Both the position numbers and the translations under genes were made by a program. A stretch of DNA of 64,000 nt from Chitinophagaceae bacterium (GTDB lineage: Bacteria; Bacteroidota; Bacteroidia; Chitinophagales; Chitinophagaceae): contig JADKAJ010000002.1 of the NCBI GenBank assembly GCA_016719165.1, positions 186,001-250,000 of the forward strand, read 5' to 3'. A model generated the notes under the pieces. That model made no database searches. It saw only the letters and a program-made list of their open reading frames with translations, and was not told the DNA's origin. Of this stretch, positions 8,892-17,747 are shown one piece after another. Position 1 is the first letter of the stretch, and the number at the start of each line of letters is the position of its first letter.

Positions 8892-9548
8892 CTACCAGGT
8901 GGCAACAACTGTTACACCACCCAGAGGTTTGTCGCCAATCTTCACATGGATTTTTGCATCCAGGGGCAACAATAAATCAACCCTTGAGCCTAATTTGATA
9001 AATCCCATTTCGTCAGTTTGCTTAACCTGCTGACCTACAGAAAGATAGTTTACTATTCTTTTGGCAAGAGCACCGGCTATTTGTTTTACCAGAATTTCTT
9101 TGCCGTCTTTACGGTACACTACTGTATGTCTTTCATTTTCGGTAGAAGACTTAGGATGCCAGGCCACCAGGTATTTTCCTTTGTGATACTGGCTATAGGC
9201 TACATCACCACTTACCGGGTTCCTGTTTACATGTACATTCAGCGGGCTCATAAAGATGGAGACCTGTATACGCCGGTCGGTGAAATATTCATCGGCCTGC
9301 ACTTCTTCTATCACTACCACTTTACCATCTGCAGGGGCAATGATGGCATTATCCTGTATCGTCAATTGCCTTTTGGGTATACGGAAAAAAGAAATCAGAA
9401 AAAGCAGTAACCCGAAGGTTAAGACAAATATCAGCAAACTGATCAGCGGTGCTCTGGCACTCAGAAAATAAAAAGAAACGAGGTTGATAACCCCAAAAAC
9501 AATAGTACTGATTGCAATGGTCTTATAGCCTTCTTTGTGGATTGTCAT
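8892..9548 (-). CDS. psd: Phosphatidylserine decarboxylase family protein (short type)
   Basis: Makes phosphatidylethanolamine from phosphatidylserine at the membrane. The 218-aa protein has two N-terminal membrane helices (about 12-55), then IIAPADGKVV, the HVNRNPVSG motif, and GSRVD near the C-terminus. There the proenzyme self-cleaves between Gly187 and Ser188 to form the pyruvoyl group. The short length and GSRVD rather than LGST place it in the archaeal-type Psd group common in Bacteroidota. It is the last gene of the minus-strand run CPBP protease, cdsA, beta-barrel protein, psd. The run joins CDP-diacylglycerol synthesis with a later step of the same lipid pathway. Confidence 0.92.
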   Translation of the reverse strand: MTIHKEGYKTIAISTIVFGVINLVSFYFLSARAPLISLLIFVLTFGLLLFLISFFRIPKRQLTIQDNAIIAPADGKVVVIEEVQADEYFTDRRIQVSIFMSPLNVHVNRNPVSGDVAYSQYHKGKYLVAWHPKSSTENERHTVVYRKDGKEILVKQIAGALAKRIVNYLSVGQQVKQTDEMGFIKLGSRVDLLLPLDAKIHVKIGDKPLGGVTVVATW

Positions 9549-9596
9549 TGAGCCTTATTGAATAGCAAAAATAAGCAAACCGGGATTATCATTACC

Positions 9597-10280
9597 TTAT
9601 CTTCCAAAATGATAAATCAAGCGGAACCCTCCATTCACATGAAGCCAGGTAACTGCTCTGTTATATGAATAAGATGGATAAAATAGTGGCCCGTCTGCCG
9701 GTCTATTCCTGATACCACTTACCGGATTAACTACATCTGTATACTCAGTGTTTATATATCTTACACCAAATCCCCAAAACACATCGGTGGTTATTTTCTT
9801 ATTTCCATTTGCTATAGTTCCGACCTGCAAAGAAGATGTCATTATTGGGCTATTAACTTGTGCCTTATCAAAATAATAACCCTCGTCAAAACCTGGAGTT
9901 ACATCGGAATAAAAGCCTCCATCCGCATCTTCGAATTTACGGATTGCATAAGACAGCCGCAAACCCATATAAATATTATTTCTCCTCATATTGAATGGAA
10001 AATGATACCTGAACTCCGGTTGAATTCTGAAATACTTTTGATTTGTTGTTCCGGAATTATCACCAATATTCTTTACTACAGGAATGGTCAGTTCTGTTAA
10101 TAAAGATACCCGGTCGGAAATCTTATATAAAACCCCGGGCTGTACACCAAGAGTAAAAGTAGGCAGCGGAACCATTGCACCTGCAAGTGTAGCACCCCAA
10201 TTTCCATCCGAAAAAATTCTTTGCGCTCCTGCAGAAGAGGTAATAAAAAGTAGAGATAAACTACAGATCAATTTACCCAT
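9597..10280 (-). CDS. Outer-membrane beta-barrel protein, function unknown
   Basis: This 227-aa protein has a signal peptide (about 1-19, ending AGAQ). Alternating hydrophobic strands with aromatic residues follow, e.g. RIQPEFRYHF and NIYMGLRLSYA, and the sequence ends in FRLIYHFGR. A terminal strand with aromatic residues near the C-terminus is typical of small outer-membrane barrels, possibly DUF3575-like. It lies between cdsA and psd on the same strand. Its role is not known, and the neighbours only suggest an envelope function. Confidence 0.65.
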   Translation of the reverse strand: MGKLICSLSLLFITSSAGAQRIFSDGNWGATLAGAMVPLPTFTLGVQPGVLYKISDRVSLLTELTIPVVKNIGDNSGTTNQKYFRIQPEFRYHFPFNMRRNNIYMGLRLSYAIRKFEDADGGFYSDVTPGFDEGYYFDKAQVNSPIMTSSLQVGTIANGNKKITTDVFWGFGVRYINTEYTDVVNPVSGIRNRPADGPLFYPSYSYNRAVTWLHVNGGFRLIYHFGR

Positions 10281-10309
10281 ATATTTTTTATGACCTGATA
10301 TTTAACTGA

Positions 10310-11206
10310 TCATTTCATAAACAACTGCACATACAACCACACAAAAGGTGTTGCCAGTAACAAGGAATCAAAACGGTCTAAAAAGCCACCATGTCCCGGC
10401 ATAATCTGGCCACTGTCTTTAACACCCGCCAGTCGTTTTAGTTTTGATTCCAGCAGATCACCATATGTTCCGACAATAGCTGCTATAGCAGCGATGGGTG
10501 CGATAAATAGAAAAAGTGTAAAAGCAGATGAACCGAAATAAATCAAAGGAAATAAAAAGCCAACTACAATAATTGCCAGTAAAATACCGCCAACTGTTCC
10601 TTCCCATGTCTTTTTTGGTGATATCGGAGATAAGGGGGTCTTTCCGATTAAAGAGCCAACTATATAAGCCATTGTATCATTTATCCAAATACTCAAAATG
10701 ATGATAACAGGTATCACACCGGTTCCTATAACAAACATTGTATCATGCAAATGAATATCTGCAATGGTACTGTATAAATCCATCATCAGTCCCCAGCTCA
10801 GTGAAATATAGACCAGCCCGAAAAAAGAATGGGCTATATTTTTGAGTCGTATATTTTTGGAGAATAATAATTCTGTGATGGGCAAAAGAAACACCAGAAC
10901 CAAACCAATCCACCATCCCATTTCATGAAGCCGTAAATCGCCAATTGCCAGGTCATCTCCGCTAAACCACAACATCAAACACCAGCCGGCCAGCATCACT
11001 CCATATTTATGAAAAGGTGTTATCTCTTTATAACCGGGATCGATCAATCCCACCAGTTTCTGGTATTCAGTCCAACAACCAAAATGAATAATGGAAAATA
11101 GAATGAAAAAACTCCAGTGGTTCCAGAGCAAACCAGTCAGCATTACTACTACAAACACAACTGCAGTTAATGCCCTTGTTTTAAAAGTTTGCCAGTTAAA
11201 TGCCAT
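10310..11206 (-). CDS. cdsA: Phosphatidate cytidylyltransferase
   Basis: Makes CDP-diacylglycerol from phosphatidic acid and CTP, the branch point of phospholipid synthesis. The 298-aa protein has about eight transmembrane helices. The C-terminal CDP-synthase signature is clear: SKLKRLAGVKDSG followed by MPGHGGFLDRFDS, with the metal-binding Asp residues. It is transcribed with psd downstream and a CPBP protease gene 14 bp upstream. Confidence 0.95.
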   Translation of the reverse strand: MAFNWQTFKTRALTAVVFVVVMLTGLLWNHWSFFILFSIIHFGCWTEYQKLVGLIDPGYKEITPFHKYGVMLAGWCLMLWFSGDDLAIGDLRLHEMGWWIGLVLVFLLPITELLFSKNIRLKNIAHSFFGLVYISLSWGLMMDLYSTIADIHLHDTMFVIGTGVIPVIIILSIWINDTMAYIVGSLIGKTPLSPISPKKTWEGTVGGILLAIIVVGFLFPLIYFGSSAFTLFLFIAPIAAIAAIVGTYGDLLESKLKRLAGVKDSGQIMPGHGGFLDRFDSLLLATPFVWLYVQLFMK

Positions 11207-11220
11207 ATTATAAAGTTAAT

Positions 11221-12171
11221 TCAGAAAGGATGATCTTTTACAGGTACTTCATCTTCTGCATAAACCTGGTTATAATCTGCTTTTGAATTTTTCATCATCC
11301 AGTTTACCGCCAGGGCCAGCATAATAAAACTAATCGCTGCCGTTAATGCAATAGAAGAAAGCTTCACCGTAGCTTCTTCATTCAGCATAGACGGGTTGAA
11401 ATATGCCAGTGTAATTAATAAAGCATCATACACAAAATGAGCAAGTATCGCCGGCCATAAACTGCCGCTGTACCAGTATACAATTCCTAATAATATGCCC
11501 AAAATAAATCTTGGAGCAAACCCATAGAACTGCAGGTGCATCGCTGAAAAAAGAAAGGCGGCGATCAATATTCCGGGCCAGGGGCTTTTGAACATTTTTA
11601 TCAGCAGACGCTGTGCCATACCACGAAACAATAATTCTTCACCCACCGCAGCTAATCCTGCTATGCAAATGATATTCAGAATAAGATCTTTGATAGTTTG
11701 TCTGGATAGCAAAGCCATTACTGTTTTGTTGGCCTCCGCTTCTTTGGCCTTCATCCAGTGTTCAATCCCGGAAGGGAAACGGATACCCCGGTTCAGTTCA
11801 CCGAGCCATTGTACAAAAGGTATCGCCAGTATCATTACCAATATTCCTATTACCCAATAAGAACGGGTAAAAGGTTTTCTTAACCCGAGGTATTGCCTGG
11901 TATCCGTACTGAATAGCCTGGCGCAAATAAATGTTGGTATTAAAAACAGACTGATAAACTGGATGAGCTGCATACCCCGGATAAAATTAATGGTAGCAGG
12001 TTTGCTGTAATCCCACCTGGTCATGTCACTCATTTCTTTTATATCCATGCCTGTTAATGCAGAAAGTATTACTGTCCCGATAAGACCTACCAGGAAAAAG
12101 CTAACCAACGAAATACTAACCAGTAATAAAAATTGGTTACCTACTGACTTTGTCTTTAATAATCCCTTCAT
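11221..12171 (-). CDS. CPBP family intramembrane metalloprotease
   Basis: A 316-aa polytopic membrane protein with the CPBP (CAAX protease/bacteriocin-processing) motifs: EELLFRG (motif 1, Glu-Glu-x3-Arg), FSAMH (motif 2, Phe-x3-His) and AHFVYD (motif 3). The N-terminal half has additional membrane helices. The substrate is unknown; family members cut prenylated or other membrane proteins. First gene of the run into cdsA and psd. The C-terminal 25 residues are cytosolic and acidic. Confidence 0.88.
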   Translation of the reverse strand: MKGLLKTKSVGNQFLLLVSISLVSFFLVGLIGTVILSALTGMDIKEMSDMTRWDYSKPATINFIRGMQLIQFISLFLIPTFICARLFSTDTRQYLGLRKPFTRSYWVIGILVMILAIPFVQWLGELNRGIRFPSGIEHWMKAKEAEANKTVMALLSRQTIKDLILNIICIAGLAAVGEELLFRGMAQRLLIKMFKSPWPGILIAAFLFSAMHLQFYGFAPRFILGILLGIVYWYSGSLWPAILAHFVYDALLITLAYFNPSMLNEEATVKLSSIALTAAISFIMLALAVNWMMKNSKADYNQVYAEDEVPVKDHPF

Positions 12172-12194
12172 GTACTACTCTGGTTTTTTGATTG

Positions 12195-12202
12195 TAAATT
12201 TG
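12195..12202 (+). promoter_or_regulatory. -7 promoter element for dusB
   Basis: TAAATTTG matches TAnnTTTG exactly and lies 51 bp upstream of the dusB ATG. It is also in the divergent gap with the CPBP gene. Confidence 0.5.
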
Positions 12203-12253
12203 CAGGCTTATCGCTGATAAACAGAAGGACAAAAATAGGCAAATACAAACGGA

Positions 12254-13294
12254 ATGGTTACAATCGGCAACATACAACTACCTGAATTTCCGCTGCTTCT
12301 GGCACCGATGGAAGACGTAAGCGATCCCCCTTTCCGTGCTGTTTGTAAGGACAATGGCGCCGATCTGATGTATACTGAATTCATCTCCAGTGAAGGATTG
12401 ATCCGGGATGCCATTAAAAGTCGTAAGAAACTTGACATTTTCGATTATGAAAGGCCGGTCGGCATCCAGATATTCGGCGGTGATGAAGATAGCCTGGCTT
12501 TAGCAGCAAAGATTGTAGAAGTTACCAATCCAGATTTATTGGACATCAATTTTGGCTGCCCGGTAAAAAAAGTAGCATTGAAAGGCGCCGGTGCAGGAGT
12601 ATTGAAAGATATTGACCTGATGGTGAAACTGACTTCCGCTGTTGTTAAATCAACCTCCTTACCTGTTACTGTAAAAACAAGATTAGGCTGGGATGATAAC
12701 AACAGAAATATTGAAGAAGTAGCTGAACGTTTGCAGGATGCCGGCATCAAAGCATTAGCTATTCATGGGCGTACAAGAACACAGATGTACAAGGGCGAAG
12801 CTGACTGGACCCTGATCGGTAAAGTAAAAAACAATCCCAGGATCAAAATCCCAATCTTTGGTAATGGCGATATTGATTCCCCTGAAAAAGCACTGGAATA
12901 TAAGAACCGCTATGGCGTAGATGGCATCATGATCGGCCGTGCTGCCATTGGCTATCCCTGGATCTTTAATGAAATAAAGCATTTCATGAAAACCGGAGAA
13001 CACTTGCCTGCTCCTACAATTGAAGACCGTTTGTTTGTTTGCCGCAAACATTTACGAAAGTCCATTGAATGGAAAAATCCTGTGGTAGGTATTAATGAGA
13101 TGCGCCGTCACTATGCAAATTATTTAAAGGGCTTACCAAATATTAAAGAGTTCCGCAATAAACTGGTGACTTTAAAAACCGAAGAAGAATTAAACGATGT
13201 ATTTGAAAACATTGCCGGTACTTACAAAGGATATGAGTTTGAGAAAACACCAATTGAGCTGGTGAACTACCACGAGAAATGCCCGGTGAATTAA
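12254..13294 (+). CDS. dusB: tRNA-dihydrouridine synthase
   Basis: Flavoenzyme that reduces uridines in the tRNA D-loop. The 346-aa protein shows the TIM-barrel start LLAPMEDVSDPPFRAV and the catalytic Cys in NFGCPVKKV. It also has the FMN-binding VKTRLGWDD, HGRTRTQMYKG and GNGDIDS, and a C-terminal helical tRNA-binding domain. Length and motifs match DusB. Its stop overlaps that of the convergent small membrane protein gene by 4 bp. Confidence 0.94.
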   Translation: MVTIGNIQLPEFPLLLAPMEDVSDPPFRAVCKDNGADLMYTEFISSEGLIRDAIKSRKKLDIFDYERPVGIQIFGGDEDSLALAAKIVEVTNPDLLDINFGCPVKKVALKGAGAGVLKDIDLMVKLTSAVVKSTSLPVTVKTRLGWDDNNRNIEEVAERLQDAGIKALAIHGRTRTQMYKGEADWTLIGKVKNNPRIKIPIFGNGDIDSPEKALEYKNRYGVDGIMIGRAAIGYPWIFNEIKHFMKTGEHLPAPTIEDRLFVCRKHLRKSIEWKNPVVGINEMRRHYANYLKGLPNIKEFRNKLVTLKTEEELNDVFENIAGTYKGYEFEKTPIELVNYHEKCPVN

Positions 13295-13533
13295 TCTTTA
13301 ACCTTAAACGTTCTTGCCAGCCCTACAACAGAGATAAGGAACCATGTTCCTTCGAGTACGACAAAGGGCCAGTAGCTGATCAGCCATGATGCATAACAGG
13401 CCAGCCCGGCTCCTGCTGCATTCAATAAAAAGAAAAGTTTTCCTTTTCCACTTATCCATCCGAAGGTATTGCAGAAGTAAGCTATTAAGATTAATCCCAC
13501 ACCAATTGTCCCAATGATATCTGCGACGGTCAT
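13291..13533 (-). CDS. Small membrane protein, CBU_0592 family
   Basis: An 80-aa protein with three predicted transmembrane helices (about 5-25, 32-50, 52-72) and a short basic C-terminus. The pattern IGVGLILIAYFCNTFGWI followed by LLNAAGAG is that of the CBU_0592-type small membrane proteins found in many Gram-negatives. No function is known. It overlaps dusB by 4 bp at the 3' ends. Confidence 0.75.
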   Translation of the reverse strand: MTVADIIGTIGVGLILIAYFCNTFGWISGKGKLFFLLNAAGAGLACYASWLISYWPFVVLEGTWFLISVVGLARTFKVKD

Positions 13534-13615
13534 AGTTTTGATTAAATGATAAATTTATTTATCCTGCTATTCTGATTGGTCAATGTAATAACCGAAAGAA
13601 GGTTTAGTGTAACAG

Positions 13616-14125
13616 CTATTGTACAAATGATTCGATCCCTTTCAGGTAGATGCTTCCTCTTTTCTCTGCAAAATAATCGGCAGTTAAGGCTAAAAGGGCC
13701 ATAACAGCCAATGCAAGTCCAAAACCCCGCCAGAAGTCATGTTTAAAATCACGGATGAAACAGATATAAAGACCAGTACCCAGCAAGAACAAAAAGATCT
13801 CAATCCATCGGTAAATAACAAAATTCTTCATTACCTTTTTCATTCTCGGCAATTCCTTTTCTTTAAGCGCTGAAGGATTCATATCGTAAGCATACACATT
13901 CCGTTTACGGTCATTGTCGCTCCTTTTATATATGGTGTAACCCACTATCCCCAGTAACAGCCCGATTACTAATAAAGGAATAGCAGCTCCCAGGTAAAAA
14001 CTAGTTTTCAACAAGAAAAAGAAAATGATGGCTGTACTGATACCCGCTATACCAATAAACAGAAACAAAAGACTTTCTTGCTTCTCCCCGGTAAAGTATG
14101 CTTCTATATCTGACTTCGTAAACAT
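13616..14125 (-). CDS. Hypothetical four-helix membrane protein
   Basis: A 169-aa protein I do not recognise. Four hydrophobic segments are visible: about 20-38, 45-65, 103-122 and 132-150. A basic cytosolic loop with RKRNVYAYDMNP sits between helices 2 and 3. It is the last gene of a tight operon on the minus strand behind aldehyde dehydrogenase and glutathione peroxidase (8 bp gap), so it may be part of the same stress or detoxification unit. Confidence 0.65.
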   Translation of the reverse strand: MFTKSDIEAYFTGEKQESLLFLFIGIAGISTAIIFFFLLKTSFYLGAAIPLLVIGLLLGIVGYTIYKRSDNDRKRNVYAYDMNPSALKEKELPRMKKVMKNFVIYRWIEIFLFLLGTGLYICFIRDFKHDFWRGFGLALAVMALLALTADYFAEKRGSIYLKGIESFVQ

Positions 14126-14133
14126 ATGGTATA

Positions 14134-14817
14134 CTATTTTTTTTCAATGGCTTCCCTGATCTCTTTGCCCAGGGGTGAAACAGAAGGATCAAAATAATTA
14201 GTCAGTATTCCATTTTCATTCACCAGGTATTTGGAAAAATTCCATGACGGATATTTATTGTTCCACCCGTTTTTTGCTGAATCCGTCAGCCATTGAAAAA
14301 CCGGGTTTTGTCCCGCCGATCTGATTACGACACTTTTTTTCATGAGGGGGAAAGTCACTCCATAATTAAGCTTGCAAAACTGCATAATCTCTTCATCAGT
14401 ACCTTTTTCCTGTTCTTTAAAGTCATTGGCAGGGAACCCGATCACCAATAATTTACCCTTATACTGTTCTGATAGTTGCTGTAAATCATCATATTGATTG
14501 GTATACCCGCAATTACTTGCCGTATTGACAAGTAACACTTTTTTACCCTGAAAGGAATTAAAGTCAATGGTATCTCCGTTGCCTGACTCACCCTTTAAGG
14601 AATAAAATGGAACAGGCGGCCTAACTGTATCATTCGAGTGCTTTTGTGCATTTTTCCCGGTAAACCTGGAAGCCCACATTAACACCGGGTAAACAGCCTT
14701 TAATATTTTTTGCCTGTACGTCATATTTTTTGAATTACGGTTTGCGATTTCCACATAGACAGCAAATGCTGCAATGAATAAAAAGAAAACAATTGCAAAC
14801 CTTTTAAGTTTTTTCAT
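14134..14817 (-). CDS. Glutathione peroxidase family protein (thiol peroxidase), membrane-anchored
   Basis: A 227-aa protein with an N-terminal signal anchor (about 5-24) and a thioredoxin-fold GPx domain. Peroxidatic Cys103 is in NTASNCGYTNQ (Cys, not selenocysteine), and the C-terminal WNFSKYLV holds the conserved Trp-Asn. In the usual NQF motif the catalytic Gln is replaced by Asp132 (FPANDFKEQE), and the preceding Cys of PCNQF is Ala. The tetrad is therefore not canonical. It probably reduces peroxides in the periplasm with thioredoxin-like donors. It follows the aldehyde dehydrogenase gene by 4 bp. Confidence 0.85.
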   Translation of the reverse strand: MKKLKRFAIVFFLFIAAFAVYVEIANRNSKNMTYRQKILKAVYPVLMWASRFTGKNAQKHSNDTVRPPVPFYSLKGESGNGDTIDFNSFQGKKVLLVNTASNCGYTNQYDDLQQLSEQYKGKLLVIGFPANDFKEQEKGTDEEIMQFCKLNYGVTFPLMKKSVVIRSAGQNPVFQWLTDSAKNGWNNKYPSWNFSKYLVNENGILTNYFDPSVSPLGKEIREAIEKK

Positions 14818-14821
14818 TTAT

Positions 14822-16198
14822 TTATTTAATTACCCACTTAAACAATTTCAACTTTCCTTTGAACGGCGGATACTTAATGTCCGGATCCAACCAGGTAGGT
14901 GTTTTCATTACCGCTTTTTTATGACTGAATGTTTCAAATGAATATTTGCCATGATAAAAGCCCAAGCCGCTGTGCCCTCTTCCCCCAAAGGGTAAATTAT
15001 GGTTGGTTAAGTGCCAGCTGCAATTGTTTATACAACTACCACCGGCTGGAACAGCTTCCAGCCATGCCTGTTGTTTTTTATTGTCAGATGAATAAATATA
15101 AAAGGCCAGCGGATCCGGGTGCCGGTCTATTACTGCTTTCGCCTCGTCCATGGTATGAAAAGAGATGATGGGTAATACCGGGCCAAATATTTCATCATTC
15201 ATCACCGGAGTATTTAAGGAAACATCCGTTAATAGCGTGGGTTCTATAAAGAGCTTTTCTCTATTTGTTCTTCCCCCAAATGCAATAGTTCCATTTTGCA
15301 AGTAATTGCAAATACGGGTAAACTGTTTCTCATTAATTATCTTACCATAATTATAACTCTCTTCTGGTTTTCCGGTAAAGAATTGTTGTATCGTTTCCTT
15401 CAGTGCACTCAATACTTTGTCTTTTACCGAATGGTGCACCAGCAGGTAATCCGGTGCCACACACATTTGCCCGGCATTGGAAAATTTAGCAATGGCAATA
15501 CGGCGTGCCACCACCCTGATATTGGCATCGGCTTCCACCACACAGGGGCTTTTACCCCCCAGTTCCAGTGTTACAGGCACCAATCTCTCGGCGGCCATTT
15601 TGTAAATAATTTTACCCACCGTGGTACTGCCGGTATAAAAGACATGATCAAAAGTAAAGTTGTTCATCATATCCGGAACAACTGATGCACCTTCTCCCTG
15701 TACATATAAAATATATTCCGGGGGAAACACTTCTTCAATAATTCTTTTCATAATGGCATCAGTGGCCGGTGCAAATTCACTTGGTTTGAGAACCACGCAA
15801 TTACCGGCCGCTATTGCACCAATTAAGGGATTGATCAATAACTGAAAAGGGTAATTCCAGGGACCAATAATCAATACTACTCCCAATGGTTCTTTAATTA
15901 TTTTGCTCCCCGATGGCAGGTTTACCAGGTTAGTGCCTACGCTGTCGGGTTCCATCCATCTTTGAAGATTGTTGATCGCAGTATTCAGTTCAGCAATCAC
16001 CAATCCATTTTCTGTAACCCAGCTTTCTTCAGGGCTTTTTTTAAGATCTTCATATAGTGCTGTATAAATATCCTGTTCATGACTGGCAATGGATGACTTT
16101 AGCTTCTTTAACTGTTCCTTTCTGAAGGAATATGTTTTTGTAGCACCACTGGCAAAATATTGCCGCATTTTCACCAACCTGGTTATATCTGCTGACAT
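14822..16198 (-). CDS. Aldehyde dehydrogenase family protein (ALDH3-like)
   Basis: Oxidises aldehydes to acids with NAD(P). The 458-aa protein has Asn114 in GPWNYPFQ, the GSTTVGK nucleotide loop, Glu212 in TLELGGKSPC and catalytic Cys246 in NAGQMCVAPDY. The overall length and the C-terminal hydrophobic/basic tail resemble class 3 fatty-aldehyde dehydrogenases. It is first in an operon with a glutathione peroxidase and a membrane protein, which fits a role in removing lipid peroxidation products (inference). Divergent from tadA. Confidence 0.9.
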   Translation of the reverse strand: MSADITRLVKMRQYFASGATKTYSFRKEQLKKLKSSIASHEQDIYTALYEDLKKSPEESWVTENGLVIAELNTAINNLQRWMEPDSVGTNLVNLPSGSKIIKEPLGVVLIIGPWNYPFQLLINPLIGAIAAGNCVVLKPSEFAPATDAIMKRIIEEVFPPEYILYVQGEGASVVPDMMNNFTFDHVFYTGSTTVGKIIYKMAAERLVPVTLELGGKSPCVVEADANIRVVARRIAIAKFSNAGQMCVAPDYLLVHHSVKDKVLSALKETIQQFFTGKPEESYNYGKIINEKQFTRICNYLQNGTIAFGGRTNREKLFIEPTLLTDVSLNTPVMNDEIFGPVLPIISFHTMDEAKAVIDRHPDPLAFYIYSSDNKKQQAWLEAVPAGGSCINNCSWHLTNHNLPFGGRGHSGLGFYHGKYSFETFSHKKAVMKTPTWLDPDIKYPPFKGKLKLFKWVIK

Positions 16199-16204
16199 TA
16201 ACTG

Positions 16205-16212
16205 TAATTTTG
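16205..16212 (+). promoter_or_regulatory. -7 promoter element for tadA
   Basis: TAATTTTG is an exact TAnnTTTG match, 29 bp ahead of the tadA start. Confidence 0.5.
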
Positions 16213-16241
16213 TTTGAAGTTATGCAAAAACCAATTGCCCG

Positions 16242-16679
16242 ATGACTGACGAATACTTCATGACGCAGGCATTAAAAGAAGCTAAAATAGCTTTTGAAGA
16301 TGATGAAATACCCATTGGTGCTGTTGTAGTTGTCAATGAAAGAATCATTTCAAGAGGGCATAATATGACTGAGCGACTGAACGACCCCACGGCTCATGCC
16401 GAAATGATCGCATTAACATCTGCATTTAATTCACTTGGAAGTAAATATCTGCCCGATGCCACTTTATATGTAACCATTGAGCCTTGTTTTATGTGTGCCG
16501 GAGCTATTTACTGGAGTAAGATCGGCAAAATTGTATACGGTGCTGATGATGAAAAAAACGGATATAAAAAAACAGCAGGCGCCAACTGGCCGTTTCATCC
16601 CAAAACTGAATTAATCAGAGGCGTAATGAAAGATGAATGTGCCCAATTGATGAAAGACTTCTTTAAAGGGAAACGTTAA
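16242..16679 (+). CDS. tadA: tRNA-specific adenosine deaminase (nucleoside deaminase family)
   Basis: Zinc deaminase that converts the wobble adenosine of tRNA-Arg(ACG) to inosine. The 145-aa protein has zinc ligands His52 in TAHAEM, with catalytic Glu54, and Cys82 and Cys85 in EPCFMCAGAI. Length fits TadA, although some Bacteroidota paralogues of this family act on free guanine. The next gene begins 4 bp after the stop. Confidence 0.85.
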   Translation: MTDEYFMTQALKEAKIAFEDDEIPIGAVVVVNERIISRGHNMTERLNDPTAHAEMIALTSAFNSLGSKYLPDATLYVTIEPCFMCAGAIYWSKIGKIVYGADDEKNGYKKTAGANWPFHPKTELIRGVMKDECAQLMKDFFKGKR

Positions 16680-16682
16680 CCC

Positions 16683-16979
16683 ATGACTAAAGCAACCAAA
16701 TCAAGTGCTAAACACCCAAAAAGTGGAAGAGAAATGCGGATTGATGCTGCCATTTATATCCCTTTTAAAGACGCTGTCCTTCAAAGTCTGAAAGGAAGTA
16801 AAGGCAAGACCTTTACCCAATTAACAGACGATGTTGTAAAAATTATAAACAAAAAAATGCCGGGATTTAATAAATCCATACCCTGGTACACCATTTCTAT
16901 CCGGCTGGATCTTGAATCAAGAGGCATTGTTGAAACTTTCATGGAAAAGGGGAAGAAATTAAACCGTTTAAAAAAATAG
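16683..16979 (+). CDS. DUF6958 family protein
   Basis: A 98-aa basic protein. The pattern IPFKDAVLQSL, then TFTQLTDDV, then SIPWYTISIRLDLESRGIVE looks like a small winged-helix fold and matches what I know as DUF6958. No function is established. It lies 4 bp after tadA and is probably co-transcribed with it. Confidence 0.65.
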   Translation: MTKATKSSAKHPKSGREMRIDAAIYIPFKDAVLQSLKGSKGKTFTQLTDDVVKIINKKMPGFNKSIPWYTISIRLDLESRGIVETFMEKGKKLNRLKK

Positions 16980-17035
16980 TTTTCGAATTCAGAAAGAATT
17001 TCTTTACCAGGAAGCTGCAAACAACATAAAGGCAA

Positions 17036-17060
17036 TAAATTTGTTATCCTTTGAGATAAC
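17036..17060 (+). promoter_or_regulatory. sod promoter element with adjoining palindrome
   Basis: TAAATTTG at 17036-17043 is an exact TAnnTTTG match. It runs directly into a palindrome, GTTATC at 17043-17048 and GATAAC at 17055-17060, which spans the expected transcription start. The palindrome could be an operator or a 5'-end hairpin. Confidence 0.4.
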
Positions 17061-17090
17061 ATTCAACTTTAAACATTAAACATAATAATC

Positions 17091-17693
17091 ATGACATTTA
17101 CATTAGCACCACTTCCTTATGCACACGATGCGCTGGAACCACATATTGACACCCTGACCATGCAGATACACCATGGCAAACACCACCAGGCATATGTTGA
17201 TAATCTGAATAAAGCTGTAACCGGCACTCCGAATGAAAACAAATCACTGGAAGAACTGGTAGCAGTTGCCGGATCAATTTCTCCGGCTGTTCGTAATAAT
17301 GGTGGTGGTCACTGGAACCATACATTCTTCTGGGAAAGTTTGGCTGCAAATGCCGGAGGCTCTCCTTCGGGTAAACTGGCAGAAGCTATCAATGATACAT
17401 TCGGATCTTTTGATGCCTTTAAAGAAAAGTTTGCCACTGCTGGTATGACCCGTTTTGGAAGTGGCTGGGCCTGGCTGATTGTAAAAGATGGTAAGTTGGA
17501 GGTTACCTCTACTCCTAACCAGGATAACCCGCTGATGGATGTGGCAGAAGTTAAAGGCACACCTATTCTCGGTGTTGATGTGTGGGAGCATGCATATTAC
17601 CTGAAATACCAGAATAAAAGAGCTGATTATTTATCCGCTTTCTGGAACGTTGTAAATTGGAATAAAGTAGCTGAACGTTTTGAGAAAGCTTAA
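17091..17693 (+). CDS. Superoxide dismutase (Fe/Mn family)
   Basis: Dismutates superoxide in the cytoplasm. The 200-aa protein carries all four metal ligands: His27 in IHHGKHH, His77 in GGGHWNHTFFW, and Asp163 and His167 in GVDVWEHAYY. GSGWAWL is the conserved substrate-channel segment. I cannot decide between Fe and Mn from sequence alone. A -7 promoter and palindrome precede it, and a strong terminator follows. Confidence 0.95.
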   Translation: MTFTLAPLPYAHDALEPHIDTLTMQIHHGKHHQAYVDNLNKAVTGTPNENKSLEELVAVAGSISPAVRNNGGGHWNHTFFWESLAANAGGSPSGKLAEAINDTFGSFDAFKEKFATAGMTRFGSGWAWLIVKDGKLEVTSTPNQDNPLMDVAEVKGTPILGVDVWEHAYYLKYQNKRADYLSAFWNVVNWNKVAERFEKA

Positions 17694-17714
17694 TAAGCAA
17701 AAATCATAATGATT

Positions 17715-17747
17715 AAAACGGATCAATTGAATATGATCCGTTTTTTT
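17715..17747. terminator. Bidirectional intrinsic terminator between sod and yidD
   Basis: A perfect 10-bp stem AAAACGGATC (17715-17724) with GATCCGTTTT (17735-17744) is followed by further T residues. The A-tract on the other side makes it usable for the convergent yidD transcript too. Confidence 0.8.
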
